Shown: positions 49,445-59,201, counted from the stretch's first letter. The stretch is DNA of 64,000 nt from JBBDRJ01 sp963766295 (GCA_963766295.1 CAVXYW010000001.1:186001-250000); one strand, 5' to 3'. Translations and numbers: made by a program. Notes: generated by a model not told the origin, from the letters alone.

Positions 49445-50119
49445 ATGCTGCACGACGACTTGCGGGCTTACGCGATCGTGGCCGTCCTTGCCATCGCGAC
49501 TGTTCTAACCGGATGGCCCAAGGCCGACGGTGCCGACAAACCAAGTGCCGCCGTCACTGAGTCGGCAACCGGCAAGGCAACCAAGAAGACCAAGCGCAAG
49601 GCAGTAACCACCGCTCTCAAGCAGAAGGACTCGCCGGAGATCCTCCTCTGGCCCGGAAACATGTTCTGGGGTCGCCCAAATGAAACCAAGCGCGTGGTGA
49701 TCCATCCTCTGAAAGCTGTGGCCGCTAAGCCCCAGGAAGTGCTCAAGGCGGAGTTCCCGAGGGTCAAGACTCCCTCGACCATCATCAAGAAGGTGATGGA
49801 GGTAGCTCGCGAGCAGCTCGGCGATCCCTACCGCTACGGAGCCGCCGGCCCCGACCGTTTCGACTGCTCGGGCTTCACGCAATTCGTTTGGAAGCACGTC
49901 GGCGTCGGTCTGCCCCACAGCTCACGAGGGCAATTCAACATGTTCCCGCGCGTCGCCCTAGCCGATCTGAAGCCGGGAGATCTCGTTTACTCCCCCGGGC
50001 ACATCGGGATGTACGTCGGGGAGGGCAAGATGATCCACTCGCCCCAGACAGGTGGGCATGTGGAGATCGTTCCGCTGCACGGCAACGCCGTTGGTGGGGC
50101 CCGTCCCATCGCCAATTAG
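49445..50119 (+). CDS. NlpC/P60 family cell-wall peptidase
   Basis: A 224-residue secreted protein: a hydrophobic N-terminal signal/anchor (YAIVAVLAIATVLTGW), a Lys-rich linker and a C-terminal NlpC/P60 domain with catalytic Cys in RFDCSGFTQFVW, His in SPGHIGMYVG and a third polar residue near IHSPQTGGHV. It cleaves peptidoglycan stem peptides. A SpoIID-type gene follows at 52 bp and may act in the same wall process. Confidence 0.9.
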   Translation: MLHDDLRAYAIVAVLAIATVLTGWPKADGADKPSAAVTESATGKATKKTKRKAVTTALKQKDSPEILLWPGNMFWGRPNETKRVVIHPLKAVAAKPQEVLKAEFPRVKTPSTIIKKVMEVAREQLGDPYRYGAAGPDRFDCSGFTQFVWKHVGVGLPHSSRGQFNMFPRVALADLKPGDLVYSPGHIGMYVGEGKMIHSPQTGGHVEIVPLHGNAVGGARPIAN

Positions 50120-50171
50120 GCTTTCGTCCCGCCGAGCGCGGGCCGTCCAAGATGTCCTAGCGTTGGCACCC

Positions 50172-51770
50172 ATGCTGCGGGGCCTCCTGTTGTTCATCGC
50201 CGTACTTCTCGTCGCCGCTTCGGTTCCGCATCCGGCGCATGCACAGGTGGTGAGCGATGCGACACCTGTGGTCATCAAGGGACACGGAGCCGCTCACGGC
50301 TTCGGACTGGCGATGGACGGCGTCGAAGGACAAGCCCGCGCCGGGTGGGACCACGACAAGATCCTGTCGCTCTTCTATCCGGGGACGGAGAACAGCACCA
50401 GGTCGGGGACGATCCGCGTCGGTCTGGGCGATGGTGGCGGCCAGCGACTGACGCTTCCTTCGGGAGGAGAGATCTCCGACCGGCCTTTCGGTTCTGGGTC
50501 GGGGGACGGCTATCCCATCCGAATAAGTCCGGGCGGTGCGGTCGAGATCGGCGAGAGCAGTGGTGGGCTGACGTTGCGAACCGTTGGTGCGGCATCGGGA
50601 GCCCAAGCAGCCGGCGGAGGCGAACGTGGATCGCGCTACGCGCAGATCGGGCAAGAGGAAGAGCCGATACTTTCTCCCCTCCCATCGCTCGCGCCCACTC
50701 CGACACCCGCTTCCAAGAAACCACCGGTCGCGGAACCAACACCTCGTCCGGCTCCTCCGAAGGTAAGCGCGTTCTGGATCAGAGGATCCGGTAACCCTGC
50801 ACTCGTCGGAGTCGACCGGACCGGCCGGCGGTATCGCGGCGTGATGGAAGTCCGTCGCATCGGCGGCGGCTCAACTCGCGTCGTGAACCACGTGGACCTG
50901 GAGACCTACGTCGCCGGCATCGCCGAAGAAAAAGGACAGGGCTGGCCGCTCGAGGGCTTGAAGGTGCTCGCCGTGGCCGCGCGCACGCTCGGCGTCGCGA
51001 CTATGACTTGGCTCGGTAAGCATCGCGACAAGGGCTACGACATATGCCCCTCCGGCAATTGCCAGGTCTACCTCGGCTACGACGGCGAAGAACCTGCGAT
51101 GCGTCGCGCAGTGGCCGAGACGGCCGGGAAGATAAGGACGCACAACGGCCGTGCGCTGATGGCGATGTACCACGGCAACGGCGGCGGCCAGACGGAGACC
51201 TATGCCACTGCGACCGAAGGTCGAAGCCTGACGCACCCGTATCTGAAGTCCGTTAAATACCCGCACGCCGATCCGAGCACCTGGGAGAAGCGGACGAACA
51301 TGTCCGAGATAGCCGGCGCCTTGCGCGCGCAAGGAGTTGACGTCCCGCATCCACTCCAGCTCGTGGCCGTCACCGAAAGGGGCGATTCCCCGCGCGTTCT
51401 GCGGCTTCGAGTAGCCGGAGGACGCGACGATCAAACCATCGTGCGCGGCGCAACCTTCAAGACGGCACTGAGACTCCGGTCTGCATGGTTCGACATCGAG
51501 ATTCCCCGCGATCCCGTCACGGCGGTGCTCGGACGAGCCGTTGCGACGGTTGGGGCACCGGCGAAGTTGCCGGCGCGTCAAGACGCTGCGGCAACATCGT
51601 CCGGCTTCCCGTGGTTACCTACCGGTGCCGCGTCGGCAGCGACGATCCTCGTCGCGGCCGCCGCGTTACTGGTCGCTCAGGGAGCCGGGACTAAGCGTCT
51701 GGCGGTGGCGGACCGGTGGCGCGGTCTCGCGCGGCGAGCCCGGCGATCAACCGCTTGGCGAGAGCCGTAA
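50172..51770 (+). CDS. SpoIID/LytB domain cell-wall protein
   Basis: A 532-residue exported protein. The signal peptide ends at PAHAQ. Early GHGAAHGFGLAMDGVEGQARAGW is typical of SpoIID proteins, a Pro/Ser/Thr linker follows, and the SpoIID core (MEVRRIGGGSTRVVNHVDLETYVAGI...GWPLEGLKVLAVAARTL; MYHGNGGGQTETY) spans about residues 210-400. A C-terminal helix ends with a basic tail. In sporulators SpoIID is a lytic transglycosylase; its role in non-sporulating actinobacteria is uncertain. Its last 80 bp overlap the opposite-strand SDR gene. Confidence 0.87.
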   Translation: MLRGLLLFIAVLLVAASVPHPAHAQVVSDATPVVIKGHGAAHGFGLAMDGVEGQARAGWDHDKILSLFYPGTENSTRSGTIRVGLGDGGGQRLTLPSGGEISDRPFGSGSGDGYPIRISPGGAVEIGESSGGLTLRTVGAASGAQAAGGGERGSRYAQIGQEEEPILSPLPSLAPTPTPASKKPPVAEPTPRPAPPKVSAFWIRGSGNPALVGVDRTGRRYRGVMEVRRIGGGSTRVVNHVDLETYVAGIAEEKGQGWPLEGLKVLAVAARTLGVATMTWLGKHRDKGYDICPSGNCQVYLGYDGEEPAMRRAVAETAGKIRTHNGRALMAMYHGNGGGQTETYATATEGRSLTHPYLKSVKYPHADPSTWEKRTNMSEIAGALRAQGVDVPHPLQLVAVTERGDSPRVLRLRVAGGRDDQTIVRGATFKTALRLRSAWFDIEIPRDPVTAVLGRAVATVGAPAKLPARQDAAATSSGFPWLPTGAASAATILVAAAALLVAQGAGTKRLAVADRWRGLARRARRSTAWREP

Positions 51771-52554
51771 CGCCGAAAACCTTCATCACCCGCGGGGCGA
51801 TGTCGGGAAACATCTGCTCCGCGACGATCACCGGCCGCATGGGTGTCGGATTAACTATGAGCTCTGCGGAATTCCGTTTGATCGCTTTCACGACGGCTTC
51901 TGCAACCTTCTCCGGCTTGGAAACTCCGAGCAGCCGCGAAGCCTGGACGCCCGTGTCTCGCTGCATGTCCGCATACATGCCCTCGTCGGCAACAAAACCG
52001 GGACAAACCGCAGAGCATCCGACATCGGTGTCCGCGAGCTCAGCGCGTAGTACGTGCGTGAGCATGATCAGCGCAGCCTTCGTGGCCGCGTATGGAGCCT
52101 CGCAGGGAAATCCGCCTTTGCCTGCAAGCGACGCGAGCTGCACGATGTGCCCACGGTTGCGTTCGATCATCTGAGGCAGGACGAGACGGGTGAGCAGCAT
52201 CGGCGCTGTCAGGTTCACCTGGATCAGCTGCTCGATCTCCTCCGGCGGATAAGACTGATAAGGATGCGCGGTCAAGATGCCCGCGTTGTTTACCAGGATG
52301 TCGATAGGGCCAAGCTCGGCTTCGCTGCTGGTTACAAGCGCCTCGAGCTGCGCACGATCGGTCACATCGGTAGGGATGCTCACCACTGTTACTCCCTTGG
52401 CTGCGATGTCCCCGCGCACCTTCTCCAGACCCTCGGCTGACCGTGCAGCGAGTACGAGGTTGACGCCTTCATCGGCAAGTGCATCCGCGATGACCACGCC
52501 GAGTCCGCGCGACGCGCCGGTAACGATCGCGTTCGCTCCTCTCAAGTCCTTCAT
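51691..52554 (-). CDS. SDR-family oxidoreductase
   Basis: A 287-residue short-chain dehydrogenase with TGASRGLG, NNAG and the catalytic triad in LASLAGKGG and YAATKAAL. The C-terminal extension (about 40 residues, Pro/Ala-rich end) is longer than in classical members and encodes the antiparallel overlap with the SpoIID gene. ATGA overlap with the upstream alpha/beta hydrolase indicates a two-gene operon. Substrate unknown. Confidence 0.9.
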   Translation of the reverse strand: MKDLRGANAIVTGASRGLGVVIADALADEGVNLVLAARSAEGLEKVRGDIAAKGVTVVSIPTDVTDRAQLEALVTSSEAELGPIDILVNNAGILTAHPYQSYPPEEIEQLIQVNLTAPMLLTRLVLPQMIERNRGHIVQLASLAGKGGFPCEAPYAATKAALIMLTHVLRAELADTDVGCSAVCPGFVADEGMYADMQRDTGVQASRLLGVSKPEKVAEAVVKAIKRNSAELIVNPTPMRPVIVAEQMFPDIAPRVMKVFGVTALAKRLIAGLAARDRATGPPPPDA

Positions 52555-53321
52555 CCGACTCCCCTTTCAACCAAGCCTCGGTGTTCGTTCAAGAAGTCGA
52601 CGATGTGCTGGTGGAACTGTGGGTTGTTGACGACGTTCAGGTGAGTCCCACCCACCGCTTCCGCCCTGGCTCCCGGGATCTTGTCGGCGAGGACCTGCAC
52701 GTCACCGGCCAACGGATCGTTGTCGGAACCAAGCACTAGGACCGGTACGTTTATCGCCTCGAGATCGTCCATCGGTGAGCGACTGGCGCTTTGCAACGCA
52801 GCGAGAGCCTTCCGGTCGGCGCGCGTAAGGTCCGCAAAATCACGGAACGACTTCGCGATCGGGTTCGTGATCGTTGACTTGTCCTCCGCGGTCATGGCGT
52901 CGGCGAGAAAGTTGCCGCCCTCGGCCCGGACCATGATCGTGTGCGAACCGACACCGCCCAGCACGGCCGCCTTCACGCGATCGTCCGCCTTGATCAGACC
53001 GACGGTGTTGATCGATCCCATCGAAAACCCCACGACCAGCGCACTGGAGATCGACAGGTGCTCGAACATCGCTTGTGCGTCGCGAACCATCGTGTCCCCG
53101 GCGTACGCCTCGGGTTCATGCGGCTTGTCCGACAGGCCGTGCCCTCGTTGGTCGAGTGCGATGGCCTTAAATCCGGCGCGCACTAGTGCATCCACGACCC
53201 CTGGTCGCACCCAGTTGATGAACGAGTCGGAAGCAAACCCGTGCAGTAGAAGGACGGGCACCCCGTCACCATCCACCTCATAGGCGAGCGCTACTTGGTC
53301 GAACGACTCAAAGCGCGGCAT
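52551..53321 (-). CDS. Alpha/beta hydrolase
   Basis: A 256-residue hydrolase: LLHGFASDSFINW (oxyanion), nucleophile elbow VGFSMGSIN, Asp in VLGSDNDPLAG and His in GGTHLNVVNN complete the triad. Possible esterase or C-C hydrolase. The start MPRFESFD is chosen for fit to the family; ATGs at 53333 and 53336 are alternatives, but would come within 5 bp of the divergent PAC2 start. Coupled to the SDR gene. Confidence 0.88.
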   Translation of the reverse strand: MPRFESFDQVALAYEVDGDGVPVLLLHGFASDSFINWVRPGVVDALVRAGFKAIALDQRGHGLSDKPHEPEAYAGDTMVRDAQAMFEHLSISSALVVGFSMGSINTVGLIKADDRVKAAVLGGVGSHTIMVRAEGGNFLADAMTAEDKSTITNPIAKSFRDFADLTRADRKALAALQSASRSPMDDLEAINVPVLVLGSDNDPLAGDVQVLADKIPGARAEAVGGTHLNVVNNPQFHQHIVDFLNEHRGLVERGVG

Positions 53322-53341
53322 GAGGGTTAGCATCATCGGAG

Positions 53342-54199
53342 ATGACCTCGCTCGTCTACCTGTCGCGCCCCGAGTTGCGTCGCCCTTTCCTGATCGCCGG
53401 GTTCGAGGGGTGGAGCGACGCCGGCGATGCGGCTACATCTGCCGTGGGATATCTAAGTGGAACCTGGGACGCCAAACCACTCGCCTCGATCGATCCCGAG
53501 GAGTTCTTCGATTTCCAGGCACATCGTCCGTTGGTCCGCGTGAACGAGGAAGGGATACGCGAGATCACGTGGCCGGCGACCGAGTTCAAGCACGCCAGTG
53601 TTCCCGGTGTCGAACGCGATGTCGTCCTGCTTCAGGGCATCGAGCCATCGATGCGCTGGCCCACATTCACCAAACACGTCCTCGACGTGGCTCGCGAATC
53701 GGGAGCCGAGCTCGTTGTAGGTCTCGGCGCGTTGCTGGCCGGCCGGCCTCACACTAGGCCGATCCGAGTTTCGGGAACCGCGTCGACGCCGGAGCTCTCG
53801 TCGCGCTTCGGACTGGCCAACCCGCGCTATGAGGGACCGACGGGCATCCTCGGCGTCCTTATGGACGCATGCCGCCGAGAGGACATACCGGCGGTGACTC
53901 TGTGGGGCTGGGTTCCCCATTACCTGCAAGGGAGTCCTTCGCCACCTGCAGCGCTGGCCGTCCTGCAAAGGCTGTCGGCGTTACTCGAGGTACCGATCGA
54001 TCTCACGGAGCTTGAAGAGCGGTCACGTTCTCACGAGGCCCGAGTCGATGAAGCCGTGCGATCGGATCCCGACATCACGGCAACCGTCGAAGAGCTCGAG
54101 CGTCAAGCCGACGCCGAGGACATGAACGAGATCCCGTCCGGCGAAGAACTCGCCGCGGAAGTCGAGCGCTACTTGAAGGACCAGCGCGGCGAGCGGTGA
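53342..54199 (+). CDS. PAC2 family protein
   Basis: A 285-residue PAC2 protein: RRPFLIAGFEGWSDAGDAAT opens the fold and GLGALLAGRPHTRPIRVSG is the second signature. PAC2 proteins are related to proteasome-assembly chaperones; actinobacterial members have an unclear role, possibly in proteasome assembly or ATP-grasp-like chemistry. TAGCAT lies 8 nt before the ATG, a leaderless-type start. Overlaps the MarP-like gene (GTGA). Confidence 0.9.
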   Translation: MTSLVYLSRPELRRPFLIAGFEGWSDAGDAATSAVGYLSGTWDAKPLASIDPEEFFDFQAHRPLVRVNEEGIREITWPATEFKHASVPGVERDVVLLQGIEPSMRWPTFTKHVLDVARESGAELVVGLGALLAGRPHTRPIRVSGTASTPELSSRFGLANPRYEGPTGILGVLMDACRREDIPAVTLWGWVPHYLQGSPSPPAALAVLQRLSALLEVPIDLTELEERSRSHEARVDEAVRSDPDITATVEELERQADAEDMNEIPSGEELAAEVERYLKDQRGER

Positions 54200-55362
54200 A
54201 CCTCGTAGATCTTGGCATCATCCTCGTTCTCGGACTGGCCGCGGCGCACGGAGTAACACAAGGAGCGGCGCTTCAGGTCCTCTCGTTCGGCGGTTTCTGG
54301 ATCGGATTGCTGCTAGGCGCCACGCTGGCGCCGGTCACGTCGAGCATCGCCGACTCCGACTTCGCGAACGTATTCGTCTCGCTTATCACTTTTCTGGGCT
54401 TGGCGCTCTTGGGCGGGGCGATCGGTCGGTACGTGGGCACTCACGCGTGGGGCGCACTGCGGCGGAGGAACCTCGGTGCTCCGGACGCCGTCCTCGGCTC
54501 AGTAGTCGCCGTGATCGCGGCATTGGCCGCTGTGTGGTTGCTGGCGATCCTTTTGACCGCCGGTCCGACACGCAACGTTGCGCGCGCGGTGAATCAGTCG
54601 GTAATCGTTCGAACGCTGGTGGATCGCCTACCGCCGGCCCCGAGCGTGTTCGCAAGACTCCAGCAGTTCATCGCCACAACGCCTTTCCCTCGCGTCTTCG
54701 AGGGAATCGAGCCGATCCCGGCCGGCCCCATCCAGGTGCCGGACAACGCATTGGTGCAAGCGGCGGTCAACGCCGCCCAACGATCGACGGTTCGCATCAC
54801 GGGGGTAGGTTGCGGCGGGATACAAACGGGCTCGGGCTTCGTGGCTGGAGACGGACTCGTAGTGACGAATGCTCACGTCGTGGCCGGAATCACGGCTCCC
54901 CAAATCGAGGACTCGAACGGAACGCACCGATCGACACCCGTCCTTTTCGATCCGGCCCTTGACGTTGCGGTCCTGAGAACGAGTACAAGCCTGGCGGGCT
55001 CGGCTCTACCCGTCCTCAACGCCGAGGTGCAGCGCGGACAGGGAGGTGCGGTGCTCGGCTATCCCGGCGGTGGAGCCTTCCAGGCGGGGCCGGGAGCTGT
55101 ACTTCGGAAATTCGTTGCGACCGGACGAGACATTTACGGCCGCAACCTGACCAGACGGGACGTGTACCAGGTGCAGGCCCAGATCAAGCAGGGCAATTCG
55201 GGCGGGCCCTTCGTCCGACAGGACGGAACAGTGGTTGGCGTTATCTTCGCGGCGTCGACATCCGAGGCCAATGTGGGCTACGCGCTGACTTCTCAAGAGA
55301 TCGTTCCGCGAGTTCAACAAGCGCGCGGATCGGGTGAGGTAGACACGGGACCCTGCGCGTAG
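54196..55362 (+). CDS. MarP-like membrane serine protease (CvpA + trypsin domains)
   Basis: A 388-residue protein: four N-terminal helices with a CvpA/colicin-V-production-type pattern, then a periplasmic chymotrypsin-fold protease with His in VTNAHVVAG, Asp in PALDVAVLRT and Ser in QGNSGGPF. Two Cys (GVGCGG and the C-terminal GPCA) could form a redox-controlled disulfide, as in M. tuberculosis MarP (Rv3671c), which protects against acid and oxidative stress. GTG start in GTGA overlap with the PAC2 gene. Confidence 0.9.
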   Translation: MNLVDLGIILVLGLAAAHGVTQGAALQVLSFGGFWIGLLLGATLAPVTSSIADSDFANVFVSLITFLGLALLGGAIGRYVGTHAWGALRRRNLGAPDAVLGSVVAVIAALAAVWLLAILLTAGPTRNVARAVNQSVIVRTLVDRLPPAPSVFARLQQFIATTPFPRVFEGIEPIPAGPIQVPDNALVQAAVNAAQRSTVRITGVGCGGIQTGSGFVAGDGLVVTNAHVVAGITAPQIEDSNGTHRSTPVLFDPALDVAVLRTSTSLAGSALPVLNAEVQRGQGGAVLGYPGGGAFQAGPGAVLRKFVATGRDIYGRNLTRRDVYQVQAQIKQGNSGGPFVRQDGTVVGVIFAASTSEANVGYALTSQEIVPRVQQARGSGEVDTGPCA

Positions 55363-55388
55363 CGGGCGCAGCCGTTAGCAGTGCACTT

Positions 55389-55403
55389 GTCATTGGCAAT
55401 GAC
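55389..55403. promoter_or_regulatory. 15-bp palindrome before the alpha-mannosidase gene
   Basis: GTCATT-GGC-AATGAC, perfect six-base arms around 3 bases, 12 bp before the ATG. Possible operator of a sugar-responsive regulator; no copy elsewhere noticed. Confidence 0.4.
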
Positions 55404-55415
55404 TGGTGACGCATC

Positions 55416-57965
55416 ATGCATGCGATGGAAGTCATCCTCGTCCCGACCACCCATTGGGACCGCGAGTGGTATCGCACGTTCCAGGCCTTCCGGTCCCGGC
55501 TGGTCGACACGGTCGATTTCGTTCTCGGCCTAATCGATAGCGATCCCGGCTACACCTTCCTGCTGGACGGGCAAACCATCGTTTGCGAGGACTACGCCGA
55601 GATAAGACCACAACGGCGAGCCGACCTTGAGCGGCACATCCGTGAAGGCCGAGTCGAGATCGGTCCCTGGTACGTGCAGCCGGACTCCCTGATCCCCGGC
55701 GGCGAAGCTCACGTGCGCAACCTGCTCGAGGGCCGCCGCGCGGGTGAGGAGTTCGGACCGGTTTCCCGTGTCGCCTACACACCGGACTCCTTCGGCCACC
55801 CAGCTCAGTTCCCGCAGATGTTCGCCGGATTCGGTATGCAGCACTTCGTGTACTGGCGCGGCAACTCCGACGAGATCGCCGAGCTCCCCGCCGAGTACGC
55901 ATGGGTCGCTCCAGACGGCACCGCGATCGTGGCCTGTCACCTGTGGCGAGGTTACGGCGCAGCTGCCGGGCTGCCGCGCGATGTCGATCACGCCGTTGGC
56001 CGGCTTAGGAAGGCCGTTGAGGACCTGGCGGCTCGCACGAAAACCGATCGCGTTCTGCTTCTTGCCGGCACGGACCATCAGCCTCCGGACCCGCACACTC
56101 GAGAGGTGTGCGAAGCGCTGGCATCAGAAACGGGATGGACGGTGCAACGCGGAGTCTTGAGGGACTTCGTCGATGGACTGACGTTCGACGGAAGGACCGA
56201 ATTCCGAGGAGAGCTCCTGGGCGGACGGATCGCGAACCTCCTGCCGTCGGTGTGGTCGACCCGCACCTACTTGAAGATCGAGAACCGGACATGCGAGACC
56301 GCTTTGGACGGCTGGGCCGAACCATGGGTGGCTCTGGGACGAGCACTTGGGTGTGAGGATGAGAGCCCGTCGATCCGTCTTGCTTGGCGCCAGCTGCTGC
56401 AGAACCAAGCGCACGACTCGATCTGCGGCTGCTCACAGGACGCCGTCCACGAACAGATGCTTGCACGCTACGACGCGGCGCGCGAGATCGCGCGCGAGAC
56501 AACCGCACGCGTTTGCGAACGACTCGCAGGCCTCGGCCCCCAACGACGAGTCGACTGGACTACCGACATCGACATCGCGGTTTTCAATCCATCGCCGCAT
56601 GCGCGTACCGATGTCGTGCGCTTCCCGCTGCAAGGCTTTCCGCCCTTCGACAACGCCGAACGACACGGGATCCATCCGATCAACTGGTCGAACATGAGAC
56701 CGATCGGATACGAGATCGACGGGAAGCCCGCACGGCTGGTTCCCGTCGAGACACACGATCGCGTTCGCATCATCAACGAGCAGCAGGATTGGGACCTCGA
56801 GTTCGTTGCGCCGGACGTTCCGGCTTTCGGCTATCGCAAGTTCACGATGAAGCGAAGCGAAACCGAAAGCCCGGACGCGGTCGATGACGGGCGCTCGATC
56901 GAAGCCGGATCGGTTTTTGTCGAAGCGAACGACGACGGAACGATCGACGTCTCGTTCGCCGATAAGAAGTTCACCGGCCTCTTCGATCTCGAGAACATCG
57001 GCGACCGCGGCGATACCTACGACTTCGATCCGGTACCTGGTGAGTGGAAGATCGGCGATGTCCGCACAGAGCGGGTCATCAACCCGAATGGAATCCAGCT
57101 ATTGCGCACGAAGCGCTTCTTCGGCGTACCGCGGCTGGACGAAAGCAGAACGCAGCGCTCTGAAATCAACAAGTACTTGGAGCTTGAGACAGAGATACGC
57201 ATCGCGCCTGGAGTCGATCGCGTCGACGTCCGGGTCGTCGTCAGGAATGAAGCGACCGATCACCGGCTGCGGATGTTGTTTCCCACGGGTGCACCCGTCG
57301 ACAGGTTCAAGACGGCGACGACGTTCGACGTCGCGACGCGATCAACCGAGGTGCGCGACGGATCGCTGTGGCTGCACCCGGCTCCCGCGACCTTCCCCCA
57401 TCAGGGCTGGGTGAGCGCGAACGGGCTTACGGTCGTCGCGCCCGGACTGACCGAGGGCGAAGTGACAGCCGACGGCATAGTCGCGATCACATTGCTGCGT
57501 TCCGTCGGCTGGCTCTCACGTATGGATCTGAAGACACGTCCGAGCCACGCGGGTCCGGCTTTGCCGACACCGGGCGCCCAGTGCGTCCGGACTTTCGAGG
57601 CACGTGTGTGTCTACTTCCGGGAGAAGATGCCAGCGCTGCGCGCGACGCCGAGCTCGGATTGCTTGCCACGGCCGCGGGAGCCGAGCCGATGCTCGAACC
57701 GCTCATCTCGCTCGTAACCATCGAGCCCTCCCAACTCCAGCTGAGCGCGTTGAAGCCTGCCGAAAGTGGAAAGGGATTCGTCGTCCGGGTGCTCAACCCA
57801 ACCAACGAACCGATCGATGCGCGGATCGCCCTCGGTCTCGATGCGTCCATCGCGGAGATCGTTCGCCTGGACGAAACCCCGACGGACGGTGAAGTCAAAC
57901 TCGACGGACGGTCATTGCTCTTCGCGGCTGCGCCGCACGCGCTGGTGTCCGTACTGATCGACTAG
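55416..57965 (+). CDS. Glycoside hydrolase family 38 alpha-mannosidase
   Basis: An 849-residue GH38 enzyme. TTHWDREWYRTF (His13, Asp15) binds the catalytic zinc and substrate; TPDSFGHPAQFPQMFAGFG holds the probable nucleophile Asp; HDSICGCSQDAVHEQM is the middle-domain motif. C-terminal beta domains follow. It would trim alpha-mannosides, for example from lipomannan-like glycans or taken-up oligosaccharides. No transporter or other glycosidase is adjacent. The ATG at 55425 is an alternative start. Confidence 0.92.
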   Translation: MHAMEVILVPTTHWDREWYRTFQAFRSRLVDTVDFVLGLIDSDPGYTFLLDGQTIVCEDYAEIRPQRRADLERHIREGRVEIGPWYVQPDSLIPGGEAHVRNLLEGRRAGEEFGPVSRVAYTPDSFGHPAQFPQMFAGFGMQHFVYWRGNSDEIAELPAEYAWVAPDGTAIVACHLWRGYGAAAGLPRDVDHAVGRLRKAVEDLAARTKTDRVLLLAGTDHQPPDPHTREVCEALASETGWTVQRGVLRDFVDGLTFDGRTEFRGELLGGRIANLLPSVWSTRTYLKIENRTCETALDGWAEPWVALGRALGCEDESPSIRLAWRQLLQNQAHDSICGCSQDAVHEQMLARYDAAREIARETTARVCERLAGLGPQRRVDWTTDIDIAVFNPSPHARTDVVRFPLQGFPPFDNAERHGIHPINWSNMRPIGYEIDGKPARLVPVETHDRVRIINEQQDWDLEFVAPDVPAFGYRKFTMKRSETESPDAVDDGRSIEAGSVFVEANDDGTIDVSFADKKFTGLFDLENIGDRGDTYDFDPVPGEWKIGDVRTERVINPNGIQLLRTKRFFGVPRLDESRTQRSEINKYLELETEIRIAPGVDRVDVRVVVRNEATDHRLRMLFPTGAPVDRFKTATTFDVATRSTEVRDGSLWLHPAPATFPHQGWVSANGLTVVAPGLTEGEVTADGIVAITLLRSVGWLSRMDLKTRPSHAGPALPTPGAQCVRTFEARVCLLPGEDASAARDAELGLLATAAGAEPMLEPLISLVTIEPSQLQLSALKPAESGKGFVVRVLNPTNEPIDARIALGLDASIAEIVRLDETPTDGEVKLDGRSLLFAAAPHALVSVLID

Positions 57966-57968
57966 GCG

Positions 57969-58748
57969 TCAGCGGTAGTCGCGACGCCGGCTGAGCCAGC
58001 TGCCCACCGCAACACCACCGCCGAATATCGCTACGGCGGCGAACGCGGACGGGATGCCGAAAAGCAAGAGCGGGCGGCGCGTCCGCAACTCGAAAACGGG
58101 CCACCCGCATTCTCTTGCTGCTCGTTTCAGATCGGCATCCGGATTGACCGCGATTGGGTGGCCAACGAGCTCGAGCAACGGCAGGTCGTTGATCGAGTCC
58201 GAGTATGCGTAGGACTCTTCGAGGTCGATGTCCATGCGCGATGCGAGGTCGGCCACAGCCGCCGCCTTACTTTCACCGTGCAGCACACCTTCCGGTGTAA
58301 GCCGGCCCGTGTAACGACCGTTCTCGACTTCGGCCGTTGTTCCCAAAGCTCCGGTCATCTCGAGGCTCTCGGCGATCAGATCGGCCAACTCAACGGGGGA
58401 TGCCGTACAGAGGTAAGTCAGATCTCCGACGTCCCGGTGGTGCTCGATGACGCGAGCGAGTCCCTCGTAGACGCGAGGAAGGATGCGTTCCTCGGCGATC
58501 TCCCTCCCCATCTCCTGCAATTCGCGCACGGCGCGTCCGGCCACGAATTCGAGGGTCGACTCGCGAGATGAATCGACGCCTTTCTCCGATTCGCCCGACA
58601 CCCGGAACATCAGTTGCTGCCAGCCGAACCGAGCGATGTCGCGCACACGGTAGTAGTCACGGGCGTACATGCCCCGTGCCAGCAGGAATAGCGATGACCC
58701 GGGGATCAGGGTTTTGTCGAGGTCGAAGAAAGCGGCGCGTTGGCCCAT
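57969..58748 (-). CDS. HAD-IB family phosphatase with C-terminal membrane helix
   Basis: A 259-residue HAD hydrolase: motif I FFDLDKTLI (nucleophile Asp), motif II LCTASP, motif III Lys in GESKAAAV and motif IV YSDSINDLPLL. The IB group includes SerB-like phosphoserine and lysophospholipid phosphatases; the hydrophobic C-terminal helix (LLLFGIPSAFAAVAIFGGGVAVG) favours a membrane-linked lipid substrate (inference). Convergent with the mannosidase. Confidence 0.88.
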   Translation of the reverse strand: MGQRAAFFDLDKTLIPGSSLFLLARGMYARDYYRVRDIARFGWQQLMFRVSGESEKGVDSSRESTLEFVAGRAVRELQEMGREIAEERILPRVYEGLARVIEHHRDVGDLTYLCTASPVELADLIAESLEMTGALGTTAEVENGRYTGRLTPEGVLHGESKAAAVADLASRMDIDLEESYAYSDSINDLPLLELVGHPIAVNPDADLKRAARECGWPVFELRTRRPLLLFGIPSAFAAVAIFGGGVAVGSWLSRRRDYR

Positions 58749-58790
58749 AGTTCAATGGTAGCCCTGGTTGAACGCGTGAAGGAGAGACGT

Positions 58791-59201
58791 ATGGATATGG
58801 ATAAGGCGCTCAAGTTCATAAATGAGAATCCCCGGGCCGTTCTCGTTACGACTCGCGAGAACGGAAGGCCTCAGACCTCGCCGATCCTCGCTGCGATCGA
58901 CGACGAAGGCCGACTGATCATCTCCACTCGCGAAACGGCGTACAAGGTGCGCAACCTGCGGCGCAATCCGCGAGCGTCGCTCTGCTTTCTGACAAACGAG
59001 TTCTTCGGAGGCCATGTCCAGATCGACGGAACCGCAGAGATCATCTCTCTCCCTGAAGCGATGGACTTGCTCGTCGACTACTACCGGCGCTTGTCGGGCG
59101 AGCACGACGACTGGAATGACTACCGCTCGGTCATGGAGCGCGACAAGCGAGTGATCGTTCGCGTGAACATCGAGAACGCCGGGCCCGACCGCAGCGGCTA
59201 G
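58791..59201 (+). CDS. PPOX-class F420-dependent oxidoreductase
   Basis: A 136-residue split-barrel flavin/F420 protein: INENPRAVLVTTRENGRPQTSPILAAIDDEGRL and TAYKVRNLRRNPRASLCFL are typical of the TIGR03618-type group. Reduces or oxidises small molecules with F420 or FMN. The ATG follows AAGGAGAG at good spacing; an earlier frame start at 58740 overlaps the divergent HAD start. Confidence 0.88.
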   Translation: MDMDKALKFINENPRAVLVTTRENGRPQTSPILAAIDDEGRLIISTRETAYKVRNLRRNPRASLCFLTNEFFGGHVQIDGTAEIISLPEAMDLLVDYYRRLSGEHDDWNDYRSVMERDKRVIVRVNIENAGPDRSG

